Shown piece by piece: positions 48,019 through 56,948 of a DNA stretch of 64,000 nucleotides. Under the pieces are notes generated by a model that worked only from the letters and a program-made list of their open reading frames with translations, was not told the DNA's origin and did not search any database. Both the position numbers and the translations under genes were made by a program. The stretch is from Fibrobacter sp. Lineage in GTDB: Bacteria; Fibrobacterota; Fibrobacteria; Fibrobacterales; Fibrobacteraceae. The first letter of the stretch is position 1. Every line of letters begins with the position of its first letter. The stretch is from assembly GCF_017551775.1 (NCBI RefSeq), contig NZ_JAFZKX010000091.1, forward strand, positions 1 through 64,000, given 5' to 3'.

Positions 48019-49017
48019 TTACTTGATGGAATCGACGGACAACAGGACGCTCATGCCGGGCCTGAGATTTTCGACCTTCTGCGAGGGGCGCAGGCGAACT
48101 TCGAATGTCTTGAGGTCGAAACCGCCGCTTTCCTTGCTGCTGCGCCAGGTGGCATAGTCGCCCACGGAGGCGATGTAGCTTACTTCCATTTCGACATCCT
48201 TGTCGAGCGCAGGAATGTGCATCGTAAACTTCTTGCCCTTGGAAACATTCTTGAGCATGTCTTCGCGCAGGTGGAACACCGCCCAGGCATCGTTCAGGTC
48301 GGTCACTGCGATTACCGGCATGCCGGAACCGACGACTTCGCCTTCTTCGGCGAGCTTCAGGGAGACTTCGCCGCTGATGGGGCTACGGATCTTGGTTTCT
48401 TCGAGGTAGGCGTCCACTTCGGCGGTGGCGCCCTTGGCCTGGAGCACGAGGGCGTTTGCCGCTGCCTTGTCTTCGCTGCGGGCGCCGGCGACGGCCTGGT
48501 TGTACTGGGCCTTCGCCGCATCGGCGGCGGACTGGCTGGCCTTCATCTGAGTTTCGGCTTCGTCGCGCTTCTGGAGCGGGAGCACGCCTTCGTTAAAGAG
48601 TTTCTGCACGCGGTCGTAGGTGTTCTTCGCGAGCGTCGCTGCATCCTGAGCGCGATCGGCCATCGCCTTGAGGGCGGTAATGTCTTCGCTGCGGGCTCCG
48701 TTGCGGGCCTTGCTTGCCTGGGCGCGTGCTGCACCGAGGGCGCCCTGGGCCTGCATCTTCTTGGCTTCAATTTCCGGGCTGCTGATGATGGCGACGATGG
48801 AATCCTTCATTACCATGTCGCCCTCGTGCACGAACAGGCGTTCGATGCGGCCGGGGACCTTCCCGGCCACGAGCACGCGCCGTGCTTCCATTTGGCCTTG
48901 CAAGAACTGCTCGCGGGGCGCCGTTGCGAACTTTTGCAACTCCATCACGCCCAAAATGACGAGCGCGACCAGCCCTGCGACAATGATAATTTTACCGAGT
49001 GTCTTAAGCACGTTCAT
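48019..49017 (-). CDS. HlyD/EmrA-type membrane fusion protein
   Basis: A 332-residue adaptor with one N-terminal membrane helix (IIIVAGLVALVILGVMEL), lipoyl halves (LVAGKVPGRIERLFVHEGDMVMK and IRSPISGEVSLKLAEEGEVV), and between them a long alpha-hairpin with repeated ARSED segments. It would bridge the ABC-2 permeases in the inner membrane and the TolC-like protein in the outer membrane. The start codon overlaps the TolC-like stop by one base. Confidence 0.88.
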   Translation of the reverse strand: MNVLKTLGKIIIVAGLVALVILGVMELQKFATAPREQFLQGQMEARRVLVAGKVPGRIERLFVHEGDMVMKDSIVAIISSPEIEAKKMQAQGALGAARAQASKARNGARSEDITALKAMADRAQDAATLAKNTYDRVQKLFNEGVLPLQKRDEAETQMKASQSAADAAKAQYNQAVAGARSEDKAAANALVLQAKGATAEVDAYLEETKIRSPISGEVSLKLAEEGEVVGSGMPVIAVTDLNDAWAVFHLREDMLKNVSKGKKFTMHIPALDKDVEMEVSYIASVGDYATWRSSKESGGFDLKTFEVRLRPSQKVENLRPGMSVLLSVDSIK

Positions 49018-50798
49018 TACTTTGCCTCCGTTTTTTCAGCCGAAGTTTCTTTTTGTGCGGAATCCGCGGTTTTTGCCGCATCCGTCTGGTTTGCCGGTTC
49101 CTGCGCCGGCGCTTCTGTCGCTACCTGCTGTTCGGCAGGGGTAGCCGTATTTCCGTTTGCCGTGCTGTCGGCGGGTGTCGCTGCTGCGCTATCGGCCGGG
49201 ACGGCGGTCTCGACTGTATTTTCGGTAGCTGCGGGCGCTTCGACGGGCTTTGCCTTGCCCATCAGGGAACCGGCGGATTCGATTTCACCGGCGGCTTCCA
49301 GCAGGCCGAGCCATGCGACAACGGCGTCGTAATGTGCCTTCAGGTCGGCAACTTGCAGGCGAGAAAGGGAAAGTTCTGCGTCCACCACGTCGAGGCCGGT
49401 CGCAAGGCCCGCTTCGTATGCGCGGGTCTGGCTGCGGAGCGCTTCGTCGGCGAGTTCGCGCGTCTTCACGAGGCTCGTGAGGCGGCTTTTGGCGTGTTCC
49501 ATTTCGCGCCAGCGCTTTTCCACGAGCAGGTTGATGTTGTCGAGAGTCTGTTCTTCCTTGCTGACGAGGGAGCGTTCCATCGCCTTTGCGGAAGTTACCT
49601 TTGCGCGGGATTCCGCACCGCCTAAAATCGGGAGGTCCCATTGCGCTTTTGCGCCGACGGCCCATTCGGGCTCGAGAATGGTCAAGTCTTTCGTATAGAG
49701 TTCGCGGTAGCCGAACAATGCGACGGTCGGGAACCAGTCGGCACGCGCTGCGCGCACGGCGTCGTGGCTGCGCTTGCGTTCCGTACGGAGCTGCCTGAGC
49801 CCTGGGTGCTTTTCGCGGGCCATCTGCTTGAATTCTTCCAGGCTGCGATCGAGTTCGGGCGCTTCCACCGGGGTCGTTGCCGAAATGCTCGTGTCGGTGT
49901 GGAGCAGGCTTGCGAGCGCCATGCGGGCAAGCGACTGGTCACGCAGGGCGTCTTCGAGGGCGTTTTGCGCCTCGGCCAGCGCGACTTCGGCACGCAGGCG
50001 TTCCGCCTTGCTGATCTGGCCGCCTTCTTCCAACTTTTTGGAACGTTCCAGGTGGCCTTCCAGGTTCTTCATCGTCGTTTCGCGCAGCACCGTGAGTTCT
50101 TCGGCCAGGCGCAGCATGAAGTATTTCGTGGTGACATCCATCAGGATGGCGTTTTGCGCCATGTCGAATTCAGCCTTGCGGGCGTTCACATTCTCTTTTG
50201 CCGCATCGTAGGCGGAATAAATCTTGAGGCCGGTGAAAATGGGCCAAACGACGGTTACGCGAGCGTTGAAGAACACGTCGTCCTGCACCTTCATGCCGAA
50301 ATCGCTTTCATCGATCTTCTTTTTGGCGGCATCGCTATAGATATCCGCGGACTGCTGGGCAAACGTTTCGGGAGAACCAGTCCCCAACTTTTCCTTAAGG
50401 GCGTTTTCGGCATAAGCCTTGGCCATCTCGTCGCTACCAGTCTGGGCCAAAGCCCCTTCGTACGCTTGTTTATAGCCAGCCGACGCTTTGTTGTAGGCGT
50501 TAATGTACGCCTTGGAATAGGCGGATGCACCGGCGATTTCGCTCAGCGGTTCCTGTAGGCTGCTCAAGTCGATGGTGATGGGGTCGTTGATCTTCGTGAC
50601 GCTTGCCGAAAGGGAAACTTTGGGTAAAAAGCGCGAACGCGCTTCGATACGGCCGCTTTCGGCCATTTCGACTTTAGCCTTTTCGGCTTTAATCTGGGAA
50701 TTGTTGGATTTCGCCATGTCGATGGCTTCCTGCAGAGTCAGCGGGGAGGCCACGGCCAAAGCGCCCAACGAAACAATGTAAAGCAAGCACTTTTTCAT
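49017..50798 (-). CDS. TolC-family outer-membrane channel protein
   Basis: Start taken at ATG 50798, giving a signal peptide (KKCLLYIVSLGALAVASP); the open frame runs further upstream to 50978 but lacks such a signal. The 593-residue protein has the two-fold TolC architecture: long helices with heptads (LTLQEAIDMAKSNNSQIKAEKAKV; second repeat near TPVEAPELDRSLEEFKQMAREKHPGL) and two beta-strand pairs. The C-terminal ~80 residues are an Ala/Thr/Glu/Pro low-complexity tail not usual for TolC. First gene of the TolC-HlyD-ABC2-ABC2 operon. Confidence 0.87.
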   Translation of the reverse strand: MKKCLLYIVSLGALAVASPLTLQEAIDMAKSNNSQIKAEKAKVEMAESGRIEARSRFLPKVSLSASVTKINDPITIDLSSLQEPLSEIAGASAYSKAYINAYNKASAGYKQAYEGALAQTGSDEMAKAYAENALKEKLGTGSPETFAQQSADIYSDAAKKKIDESDFGMKVQDDVFFNARVTVVWPIFTGLKIYSAYDAAKENVNARKAEFDMAQNAILMDVTTKYFMLRLAEELTVLRETTMKNLEGHLERSKKLEEGGQISKAERLRAEVALAEAQNALEDALRDQSLARMALASLLHTDTSISATTPVEAPELDRSLEEFKQMAREKHPGLRQLRTERKRSHDAVRAARADWFPTVALFGYRELYTKDLTILEPEWAVGAKAQWDLPILGGAESRAKVTSAKAMERSLVSKEEQTLDNINLLVEKRWREMEHAKSRLTSLVKTRELADEALRSQTRAYEAGLATGLDVVDAELSLSRLQVADLKAHYDAVVAWLGLLEAAGEIESAGSLMGKAKPVEAPAATENTVETAVPADSAAATPADSTANGNTATPAEQQVATEAPAQEPANQTDAAKTADSAQKETSAEKTEAK

Positions 50799-50945
50799 AG
50801 CAATAAAAAGATACAATTTTTGTAAAGTTCGGGCAATGCCGTTCATCCTGCTGTTTGTGCAAATTATCCGTTTCCCTGTATACAGACAAAAGTGTGCGCC
50901 AGTGAACTGGCGCTTTCGGGGCTTGGCGACTGTGAGCGTGTATAC

Positions 50946-50974
50946 AAAAAGGAACCCGTTTGCGCGGGTTCCTT
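50946..50974 (-). terminator. Intrinsic terminator of the VTC/DUF4956 operon
   Basis: On the minus strand AAGGAACCCG/CGGGTTCCTT with a six-base loop and a T run, 29 bases after the lamin-tail lipoprotein stop codon. The stretch 50799-50945 holds one more small palindrome (GCGCCAG-TGAA-CTGGCGC, near 50895) and no gene. Confidence 0.8.
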
Positions 50975-51003
50975 CCAATGCTATGAAAAGCTTGCGGCTG
51001 CGA

Positions 51004-52662
51004 TTAAATCTTGCCCGGAGTCGGAAGAGCGACCTCCCAGGCCTTGGCTTCGTAGCCCATGGTGGTCTTGTCTACGCGGTGCAGGCTGAAACCGAAACCG
51101 TCCGCCTCGGTGAGACCGTTCCAGTTGTCGGAATAGAGCGTCGCGTCGTGCCAGACGTAGAAGTATTTGGTAATTCCGCCTTCCGTTTCCTTGGAGAAGG
51201 GTTCCTTGACCGCAATCGTTTCACCGCGGTTCGAAAGCTTGCCCTTGTAGGTCACGATCTGTACGTCGGCAGGAATCGAGTAAGTGCTGCGGACGAAATC
51301 GGCGTTCCAGGTGGTAATTCCGAATGCCTGCATGTCCACATCTTCGAGCGTTTCGGGAATCAGGAGCAAAAGGCCCTTCGCGGGGATGGTCATGCTCGAA
51401 AATTCCATGTTGATACCTTCGACCTTCCATCCCTTCTGCACGGAGGCGCTGTAGAGGGTGACGGCGGCGTCCGAACCGTTCACGATTTCCATGAATTCGA
51501 ACGGGACCGTGGTATTGGCTGTAGCCGGATGGTAGTTGATTTCGTTGATGTAGAGGGAGCCTACCAGGAGGGCGGAGTTCTTTTCGCCGGGGGTCGCCGT
51601 GGCCAGCGGGCCCTGGGCGGTGGAACCATCACTCAGGTCAATGACACCGCTCGTCGCGGTCGTTGCGGGCACCCAGATGCTCGATTCGTCGCCTTCCTGC
51701 GGGCCGCGCAGATAGAATTCACCGCCATCGGGAGCGACAATCAGTTCATCGTCAAATGCCGTATTGGCATCGAGAACGAGGTAGCCCTTCGCAGGCACGG
51801 TTCCGCTCTTGATGCTGAGCGTCTGGTTACGGCGCTTGATTTCGACCAGCCAGCCCGTAATGTCGACAGGCTGATTACCTGCGTTGTAGACTTCGATCCA
51901 GGAATCTTCGCCGGCCTTGTACGGCTTGATTTCGTTGATGCGGACGTTCGTCGGGGCAACCCACTGGTCACCGCCTACGCCCGGAGTGCCGCCGTCGGCC
52001 TTGCTTGCCGCCCAGGAATTGGGCTGGGCAGCGTTGCCGCCCACGTACACGAGGGAACGGCCCTTGCCGTCGGCCAGGCTCGGCCAAGGAGGTTCGTTAC
52101 TGAAGGCGCAGCTCACGTCACCTTCACCCTGGACCTTCACGTTGACCACGTCGCCTTCGTTGAAGAGCTTTACGTTCTGGGCATCATCCCACGGTCCAAA
52201 GAGCCTTCCGGCAAATGTCGGGTAGGCTTTCTTGAATTCGGTGGGGTCGTTTGTGACGACCACGTATTCACCCTTCTTGAGGGGCTCTGCCGGGAATGTG
52301 TAATCGACGGCGCCGCTCAAGTGAAGGAAGAAGTTCTGCATGTTGTCCATGTCCATGCCGCCCGCGATGTAGATTTCAATCCATTCGAGCTTGGAATCCT
52401 TCGCGTGGTACATGATTTCGGAGCAGGCCATCTGCGGAGGAGCGTCGTTGGACAAGGAAGAACTGGACTTCGGCAAGGAAGCGCTGCTTCCGGGAAGGCC
52501 ATCACTGCTTCCGGGGATGCTTCCGCTGCTTCCGGGATCTCCCGCGCTGTTCGGCACAGAGGCGGAACTATCGGGATCTGTGGAAGAACCATTATCGCAT
52601 GCGGAGAATGCTCCGAGCATCGAGATTAAGGTTCCGGTCAAAAGCCACTTTTTCATGTCCAT
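51004..52662 (-). CDS. Lipoprotein with three lamin-tail domains
   Basis: Start at ATG 52662 (AAGGA eight bases upstream), giving a lipoprotein signal MDMKKWLLTGTLISMLGAFSA-C (Cys22). A ~50-residue Ser/Pro/Gly linker (GSSGSIPGSSDGLPGSS) follows. Three lamin-tail domain-like beta sandwiches come next: SEIMYHAKDSKLEWIEIYIAGG (~residues 75-165), VRINEIKPYKAGEDSWIEVYNAG (~235-330) and LYINEINYHPATA (~380-480); each starts with the I-N-E-I type strand. In bacteria such domains occur in surface or secreted proteins, often with CotH-like kinases. Last gene of the VTC operon, 43 bases after the VTC gene. It is probably an outer-membrane or surface partner of the exported product. Confidence 0.78.
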   Translation of the reverse strand: MDMKKWLLTGTLISMLGAFSACDNGSSTDPDSSASVPNSAGDPGSSGSIPGSSDGLPGSSASLPKSSSSLSNDAPPQMACSEIMYHAKDSKLEWIEIYIAGGMDMDNMQNFFLHLSGAVDYTFPAEPLKKGEYVVVTNDPTEFKKAYPTFAGRLFGPWDDAQNVKLFNEGDVVNVKVQGEGDVSCAFSNEPPWPSLADGKGRSLVYVGGNAAQPNSWAASKADGGTPGVGGDQWVAPTNVRINEIKPYKAGEDSWIEVYNAGNQPVDITGWLVEIKRRNQTLSIKSGTVPAKGYLVLDANTAFDDELIVAPDGGEFYLRGPQEGDESSIWVPATTATSGVIDLSDGSTAQGPLATATPGEKNSALLVGSLYINEINYHPATANTTVPFEFMEIVNGSDAAVTLYSASVQKGWKVEGINMEFSSMTIPAKGLLLLIPETLEDVDMQAFGITTWNADFVRSTYSIPADVQIVTYKGKLSNRGETIAVKEPFSKETEGGITKYFYVWHDATLYSDNWNGLTEADGFGFSLHRVDKTTMGYEAKAWEVALPTPGKI

Positions 52663-52705
52663 AAGGGCCATCCTTTTTGAGGTTTTACGCTCGGTATTAG
52701 AAATC

Positions 52706-53524
52706 CTAGAAGTTCCCGGCCAATTTCGTCCAGTAGGGGGACTTGAATCGGCGAGGGTTCTCGTAAACACGTTTCCATTCGGCTGCCGCATTTCCGAATT
52801 TAGAAAATGCGGAATGCTTGAGGTTCAAAAATCTTATCAGGTCGAACATCCAGTAAGGAACCTGTGAGCAGGGGCACTTCAATTCGAGCACGGCGTCCAT
52901 TCCCGGCTGGAAGAAGCGGGGAAGGCCTGTCGAATGCATGTAGTGCGGGTCCACCGTGTAGTCGAAACCGTTCTCTTCGCGGAAGCGCATGCCCGTATCG
53001 ATTGTCACGCGGGAATATTCCTCGCGGAGCCCGAACCAGGCGCGACGCTTGTACTGCGTCAAAAGGCGCGGATGAGCCCCGTGGAGTTCCGTCTTGTACA
53101 GGAAATCCTTGAGGTACATGCGGTCCTTGTCTGTTTTGCAGGGCCATTCCTCGGGCTTCATGTGCCAGACTTCGCCCGGGTTGATTCCCTTGATGGTGGC
53201 GCGGCTCTTGTAACAGATGCTCCTGATTTTGCGCTTCACCTCGAAATGGAACGTACCGTCCTGTGCGGGGTGTTCCCCGTAGGTACGGATGCGCATGTTG
53301 AAACGGTCCAGAAGCTGTTTCTTTTTCCAGCCCAGGAACGTCCACTTCGGGGAGTCCAGGTACAGGTTCGTAATCCAGTAGAAACCGCCCGGAGTAATCT
53401 TGGAATAGTAGTCCTCTTCGCAGTACGGGGCAAGGAAAGCACCGATCCGGTCCGCCCATTCGACGGGGATGTGGTACTTGAGCTCGAAACGTTCGAGAAG
53501 ACTAAAACCGCGGGCTTCCGCCAT
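52706..53524 (-). CDS. VTC-domain protein (polyphosphate polymerase fold)
   Basis: A 272-residue soluble protein with the tunnel-shaped triphosphate-tunnel fold of VTC/Vtc4 catalytic domains. The basic/acidic residues that line the tunnel are in place: ERFELKYHI (11-19), NLYLDSP (53-59), FNMRIRTYG (75-83), FHFEVKRK (92-99), QYKRRAWFG (157-165), SRVTIDTGMRFR (171-182), AVLELKC (211-217) and FSKFG (240-244). In yeast this domain polymerises ATP phosphate into polyphosphate; bacterial members are little studied and could use other phosphate or nucleotide substrates. No membrane segment: cytosolic. One base separates it from the TolC-like stop. Confidence 0.82.
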   Translation of the reverse strand: MAEARGFSLLERFELKYHIPVEWADRIGAFLAPYCEEDYYSKITPGGFYWITNLYLDSPKWTFLGWKKKQLLDRFNMRIRTYGEHPAQDGTFHFEVKRKIRSICYKSRATIKGINPGEVWHMKPEEWPCKTDKDRMYLKDFLYKTELHGAHPRLLTQYKRRAWFGLREEYSRVTIDTGMRFREENGFDYTVDPHYMHSTGLPRFFQPGMDAVLELKCPCSQVPYWMFDLIRFLNLKHSAFSKFGNAAAEWKRVYENPRRFKSPYWTKLAGNF

Positions 53525-53525
53525 A

Positions 53526-54905
53526 TTACTTCAGCCCCTCGCGAAGATGGTTCACGACGCCTTCGCGTGCAAGAATGCCAGCATAGTTCAGCAGTTCGAG
53601 ATAGCGGGCGAAAATATCGTATTCGAGTTTCACCGCCTTCATGTCGCTTTCAAGCGCGCTTTCTTTTGCGCGCAGGAGGAGCAGCGGGTCGGAACCGGCG
53701 TTACGTGCGAACTGTTCCATGAACCCGCTCGCGTTCACCTGTTCCACGAATTCCTTCTGGACCTTCCACTGGCCGATCAAGGCGAGCACTTCTTCGGTAA
53801 GGCGTGCCACCTTCTGGTTGATATCGCGCACGTCGCTCAGGTAGTCGCTTTCGGCATCGAGCTTGGCCACCTGGAGCTTCAGGTCGGAATCCTTGCCGCT
53901 GTCGAAGAACGGCAGGCGGAAGGCGAGGTTCACGAAGAACTTGTCGGCCGTCTTGCGGTTGTCCTTGTCCGGGACGAGCACGTTGGCAAGGCCCGTGCAG
54001 TTAAGCGCGGTCTCGCACCCCGTCTGTTTCTTGAACTCGTCTACGTAATCCGCGTAGGCACCCGTACCAAAGACATCCGTTGCGTCCAGGTCCTTGTACT
54101 TTTCCATCCGGGATTCGATCTGCAGGGAGTAGCCGATGCCGATATGCGAGATGTAGTCGCGGCCCTTGCTCACGTCCTGCTTGGCCTGCGCCACTTCGCT
54201 GTCGCGCTTGCCCTTGGCCATCGCCACCAGCGGGAAGTTCTCGTCCACTTCGACGCCGTTAGAGAGGTTCTGTTCGAGTTCTTCCATCGTCGGGAGGAAC
54301 GAGGAATCCAGATCGACACCATCGAAATCGGGTACCCAGATCTTCATCTTGAGTTCCGCATCGCGGAGGGCGGTGCTGTCCGAAAGCAAGTCTGCGCGGA
54401 TGCTCGCACCCTTTTCGAGAGTGCTCATCAGGTCTTCGGCATTGAACGTGGCCGAGCCGGACTTGAGGTGCAGAACCTCGACGCGGTCGGTGTTCACCTG
54501 CAAAAGCTGCTTGTTGATGTCATTGATTTTCTTGCGCATTACGAAGCGCACGCCGCGTTCGTAGCGGTCGTAGAGCAACAGCGAGCGTTCCACGCCAAAG
54601 CGGGCCTTTTCGTAGTTCTTTACTGCTTCGTAGCGTTCACGGTCGGCGCTGCTTTCACCGAACGTCTTGGGGCTCATGCGGAGCTCAAAATCATGCTTTG
54701 CAAAGCTGAAACCGTCCAGCTGGTAACGGAGTTCCAGCTTGTCCCAGAGTTTCGTGCTTCTGCCGGAGGCCGTAGCCTCGGAACGCTTTTGTGCCGCCTC
54801 GTAACGGGGGTCGCTCTGTGCGGACTGGACGAGCCTGTCCCAAGTGAGCGGGCCTGCGAATACTGCCACCGAAAGGATGGCAGGGATGGCTGCGATACGC
54901 TTCAT
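53526..54905 (-). CDS. TolC-like outer-membrane channel protein in the VTC operon
   Basis: A 459-residue protein with a signal peptide (AAIPAILSVAVFAGPLTW) and two halves of long helices (RLVQSAQSDPRYEAAQKRSE; DLKLQVAKLDAESDYLSDVRDINQKVARLTEE), a diverged TolC/outer-membrane efflux protein. It has a small insert with two cysteines (TGCETALNCTG, near 300). It is not closely similar to the TolC-like protein of the neighbouring operon. Its start overlaps the adaptor gene's stop by one base, so it is translated with the adaptor and should form the exit channel for the material handled by this operon. Confidence 0.72.
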   Translation of the reverse strand: MKRIAAIPAILSVAVFAGPLTWDRLVQSAQSDPRYEAAQKRSEATASGRSTKLWDKLELRYQLDGFSFAKHDFELRMSPKTFGESSADRERYEAVKNYEKARFGVERSLLLYDRYERGVRFVMRKKINDINKQLLQVNTDRVEVLHLKSGSATFNAEDLMSTLEKGASIRADLLSDSTALRDAELKMKIWVPDFDGVDLDSSFLPTMEELEQNLSNGVEVDENFPLVAMAKGKRDSEVAQAKQDVSKGRDYISHIGIGYSLQIESRMEKYKDLDATDVFGTGAYADYVDEFKKQTGCETALNCTGLANVLVPDKDNRKTADKFFVNLAFRLPFFDSGKDSDLKLQVAKLDAESDYLSDVRDINQKVARLTEEVLALIGQWKVQKEFVEQVNASGFMEQFARNAGSDPLLLLRAKESALESDMKAVKLEYDIFARYLELLNYAGILAREGVVNHLREGLK

Positions 54906-56005
54906 TATTTGTTACCGTTTTTCTTGAGGTGTTTAACGCTTGTCTCGGTGATGGTCACCATCTCGCCCAGGAGGAACGGGTTCGCTTCGGGAATCTTGAT
55001 GGTCACTTCGCGGCCGTAGACGGGCAGTTCGGGCATCTTCCACATACGGGTCGGGAAGGGGACGATGCGGCTAGAGAGACCGACGACTTCACCGACAACG
55101 GCCTTGCCCGTACCGGCGAGCGTGGTCACCTTCACGGCTTCGCCCACGTCCATGTTCTGGTAAATCTGTTCGTTGATGTAACCGCGCACCAGGGTCGGGC
55201 TCTTGTGCGTGAGGGTCACGATCGGGGCGAAGCTCGAAACCTTTTCGCCGTCGCGCACGTTCACGTCACCCACCACCCAGTTTTCTTTTGCAATCTGGAT
55301 GAGTTCCTGCTGCTGCTTCTTGAGTTCTTCGAGTTCCTTCTTCAGGTTCTCGGCTTCGCTCTTGCCGGTGGTCTTCTGGAGCCTGCCGCTGCCGCGGAGC
55401 AGCGCAATCTGTTCGTTCGCGCTCTTGGTCGCAAGCGCAAGTTCGTTCTTGAGGCTCTTGATGCGCATGGCCATCGCGTCGTTGCCGTCACCACCGGAAT
55501 TGGAGTTCGAGAGGCTCTTGAGCTTGGCGGAAATGGCCTTGTTGCTGTTGTATTCCGTTTCGAGGTTGCGGATTTCGGCGGAGAGGGCCAGGCGGCGGGT
55601 CTCGAGGTTCGCCTTGACTTCGGCCACCTTCTGGTCGATTTCGGCGGAGCTCAGGTTGCTGCGGCCTTCGAGGGCGTCAAGTTCGCGGGTCACTTCGGAG
55701 ATGCGGAGCGTAAGGTCGGGGCGGTTGATTTCGACAATCGTGTCGCCCACCTGGATTTCCTGGCCGGGAACCACGTGCACCTTCACAATTTCGGTAGCGG
55801 AAGGCACGCTGATGATGGTTTCACTAGCTTCGGCGATACCGCGGAACATGGCGGCCTTGCCCTGGTACATAAAGCCAAGCACAATCGCCATGATAAGGCA
55901 AATAATCCAAGCGAGAGAGAGCTTGTGACTGTAGACGTATGCCACGCCGGCGTTGTTCTTGTGGGTATTCCAGAAATTATCGAGCAAATCTTCAATCTTG
56001 TTCAT
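54905..56005 (-). CDS. HlyD-like adaptor in the VTC operon
   Basis: A 366-residue protein with a ~28-residue cytoplasmic N-terminus, one membrane helix (LSLAWIICLIMAIVLGFMY) and a periplasmic part with a lipoyl-like half (PSATEIVKVHVVPGQEIQVGDTIVEINRP), a long coiled coil (~residues 100-240, with KSEAENLKKELEELKKQQQE), and the second lipoyl half (WVVGDVNVRDGEKVSSFAPI) followed by a beta-barrel. The long coiled coil is that expected of an adaptor docking onto TolC. Nine bases downstream of the DUF4956 gene; stop overlaps the next start. Confidence 0.78.
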   Translation of the reverse strand: MNKIEDLLDNFWNTHKNNAGVAYVYSHKLSLAWIICLIMAIVLGFMYQGKAAMFRGIAEASETIISVPSATEIVKVHVVPGQEIQVGDTIVEINRPDLTLRISEVTRELDALEGRSNLSSAEIDQKVAEVKANLETRRLALSAEIRNLETEYNSNKAISAKLKSLSNSNSGGDGNDAMAMRIKSLKNELALATKSANEQIALLRGSGRLQKTTGKSEAENLKKELEELKKQQQELIQIAKENWVVGDVNVRDGEKVSSFAPIVTLTHKSPTLVRGYINEQIYQNMDVGEAVKVTTLAGTGKAVVGEVVGLSSRIVPFPTRMWKMPELPVYGREVTIKIPEANPFLLGEMVTITETSVKHLKKNGNK

Positions 56006-56014
56006 CTTTGCCCC

Positions 56015-56698
56015 CTACATTTCCGTCGTCGCGTCCTGCATCATGAACTGCACGTCCGAGATGCCTTCGATTTTGGAGAGCTCGGTCAAGATTTCGGCGG
56101 CGGGCTTTGTCGCACGGAGCCTTACCTGGTACGCGACATCGAGACGGGCACCGCCGTCGACTTCGCGCATCGTGATAAGGATGAACGTCTTGAGGCTGCT
56201 CTTCATGAGGTCTTCGATCTGGCCGCGGACCTTGGGTTCGTTGGGGAGTGCAAAGCGGAGCATGCCGTCAAAGAAGTGCTTGGTACCGAGACCGGTGCGG
56301 GAGAGGAGGAAGGCGACGCAGCAGAAGGCTACCGTACCGCCGGCAGCGGCACCCCAGGCATACACGCCACAGCCGATACCCGCGCCTAGCGAGGCAAATA
56401 TGAACATGATATCTCGCGGGTCCTTGAAGCTCGTACGGAAGCGGACCACCGAGAGTGCGCCCATCATGCCGAGGCCGCGGCCAACGTTATCGCCGATGGC
56501 CTGCATAATCATTGCTGCGGCAACCGAGCTCAGGACGATGCCCTGGACGAAGTTGCGGGAGTAAGAGAGACCGAGGAAGGTCTTTTCGTATGTCCACCCG
56601 ATCATGGATGAGAGGATGAATGCCAATGTCAGTGTGTAGATCAGCGTGATGATCGTTGCATTGGTCGTACTAGATTGGACCGCGAGAAGGTCTAGCAT
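56015..56698 (-). CDS. DUF4956 membrane protein, first gene of the VTC operon
   Basis: A 227-residue protein with four or five hydrophobic segments in the first 135 residues and a soluble ACT-like C-terminal domain (residues ~145-227; DVAYQVRLRATKPAAEILTELSK). The conserved-looking cytoplasmic motif GALSVVRFRTSFKDPRD (80-96) is typical of DUF4956 proteins, which often neighbour VTC-domain genes in bacteria, and recalls the MgtC-type membrane proteins. Biochemical role unknown; a channel or synthase partner for VTC is plausible. No -35/-10 elements are convincing in the AT-rich 250 bases upstream. Confidence 0.8.
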   Translation of the reverse strand: MLDLLAVQSSTTNATIITLIYTLTLAFILSSMIGWTYEKTFLGLSYSRNFVQGIVLSSVAAAMIMQAIGDNVGRGLGMMGALSVVRFRTSFKDPRDIMFIFASLGAGIGCGVYAWGAAAGGTVAFCCVAFLLSRTGLGTKHFFDGMLRFALPNEPKVRGQIEDLMKSSLKTFILITMREVDGGARLDVAYQVRLRATKPAAEILTELSKIEGISDVQFMMQDATTEM

Positions 56699-56948
56699 AG
56701 TATCTCCATAATTTATGTCGTTTGTTTTGCGTTCCCATAATCTACTTAAAATAGCCTAATTTTAGAGCCGTTTTCTGTAAATTTGGGTCAACAAAAACAT
56801 GTTAATTTCCTTAAAAAAGGCGTTAAGTGATGTTTTCACCCGAAAAATAGATAAATGTCTCTGTAAACTCACGTAAAGAAGAGTTTATATAACGATTTCC
56901 GTTGTAAACGGGTACACCAAAAACGGCCGAATTCTTATTTTTTTTTAC

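Noticed and set aside
49017-50978. Longer TolC-like protein starting at 50978
   Set aside because: The extra 60 residues overlap the terminator-containing intergenic region and hide the clear signal peptide beginning at 50798.
52662-52791. Upstream starts for the lamin-tail lipoprotein
   Set aside because: They would overlap the VTC gene's end and lack a ribosome-binding site; ATG 52662 gives the correct lipoprotein signal.
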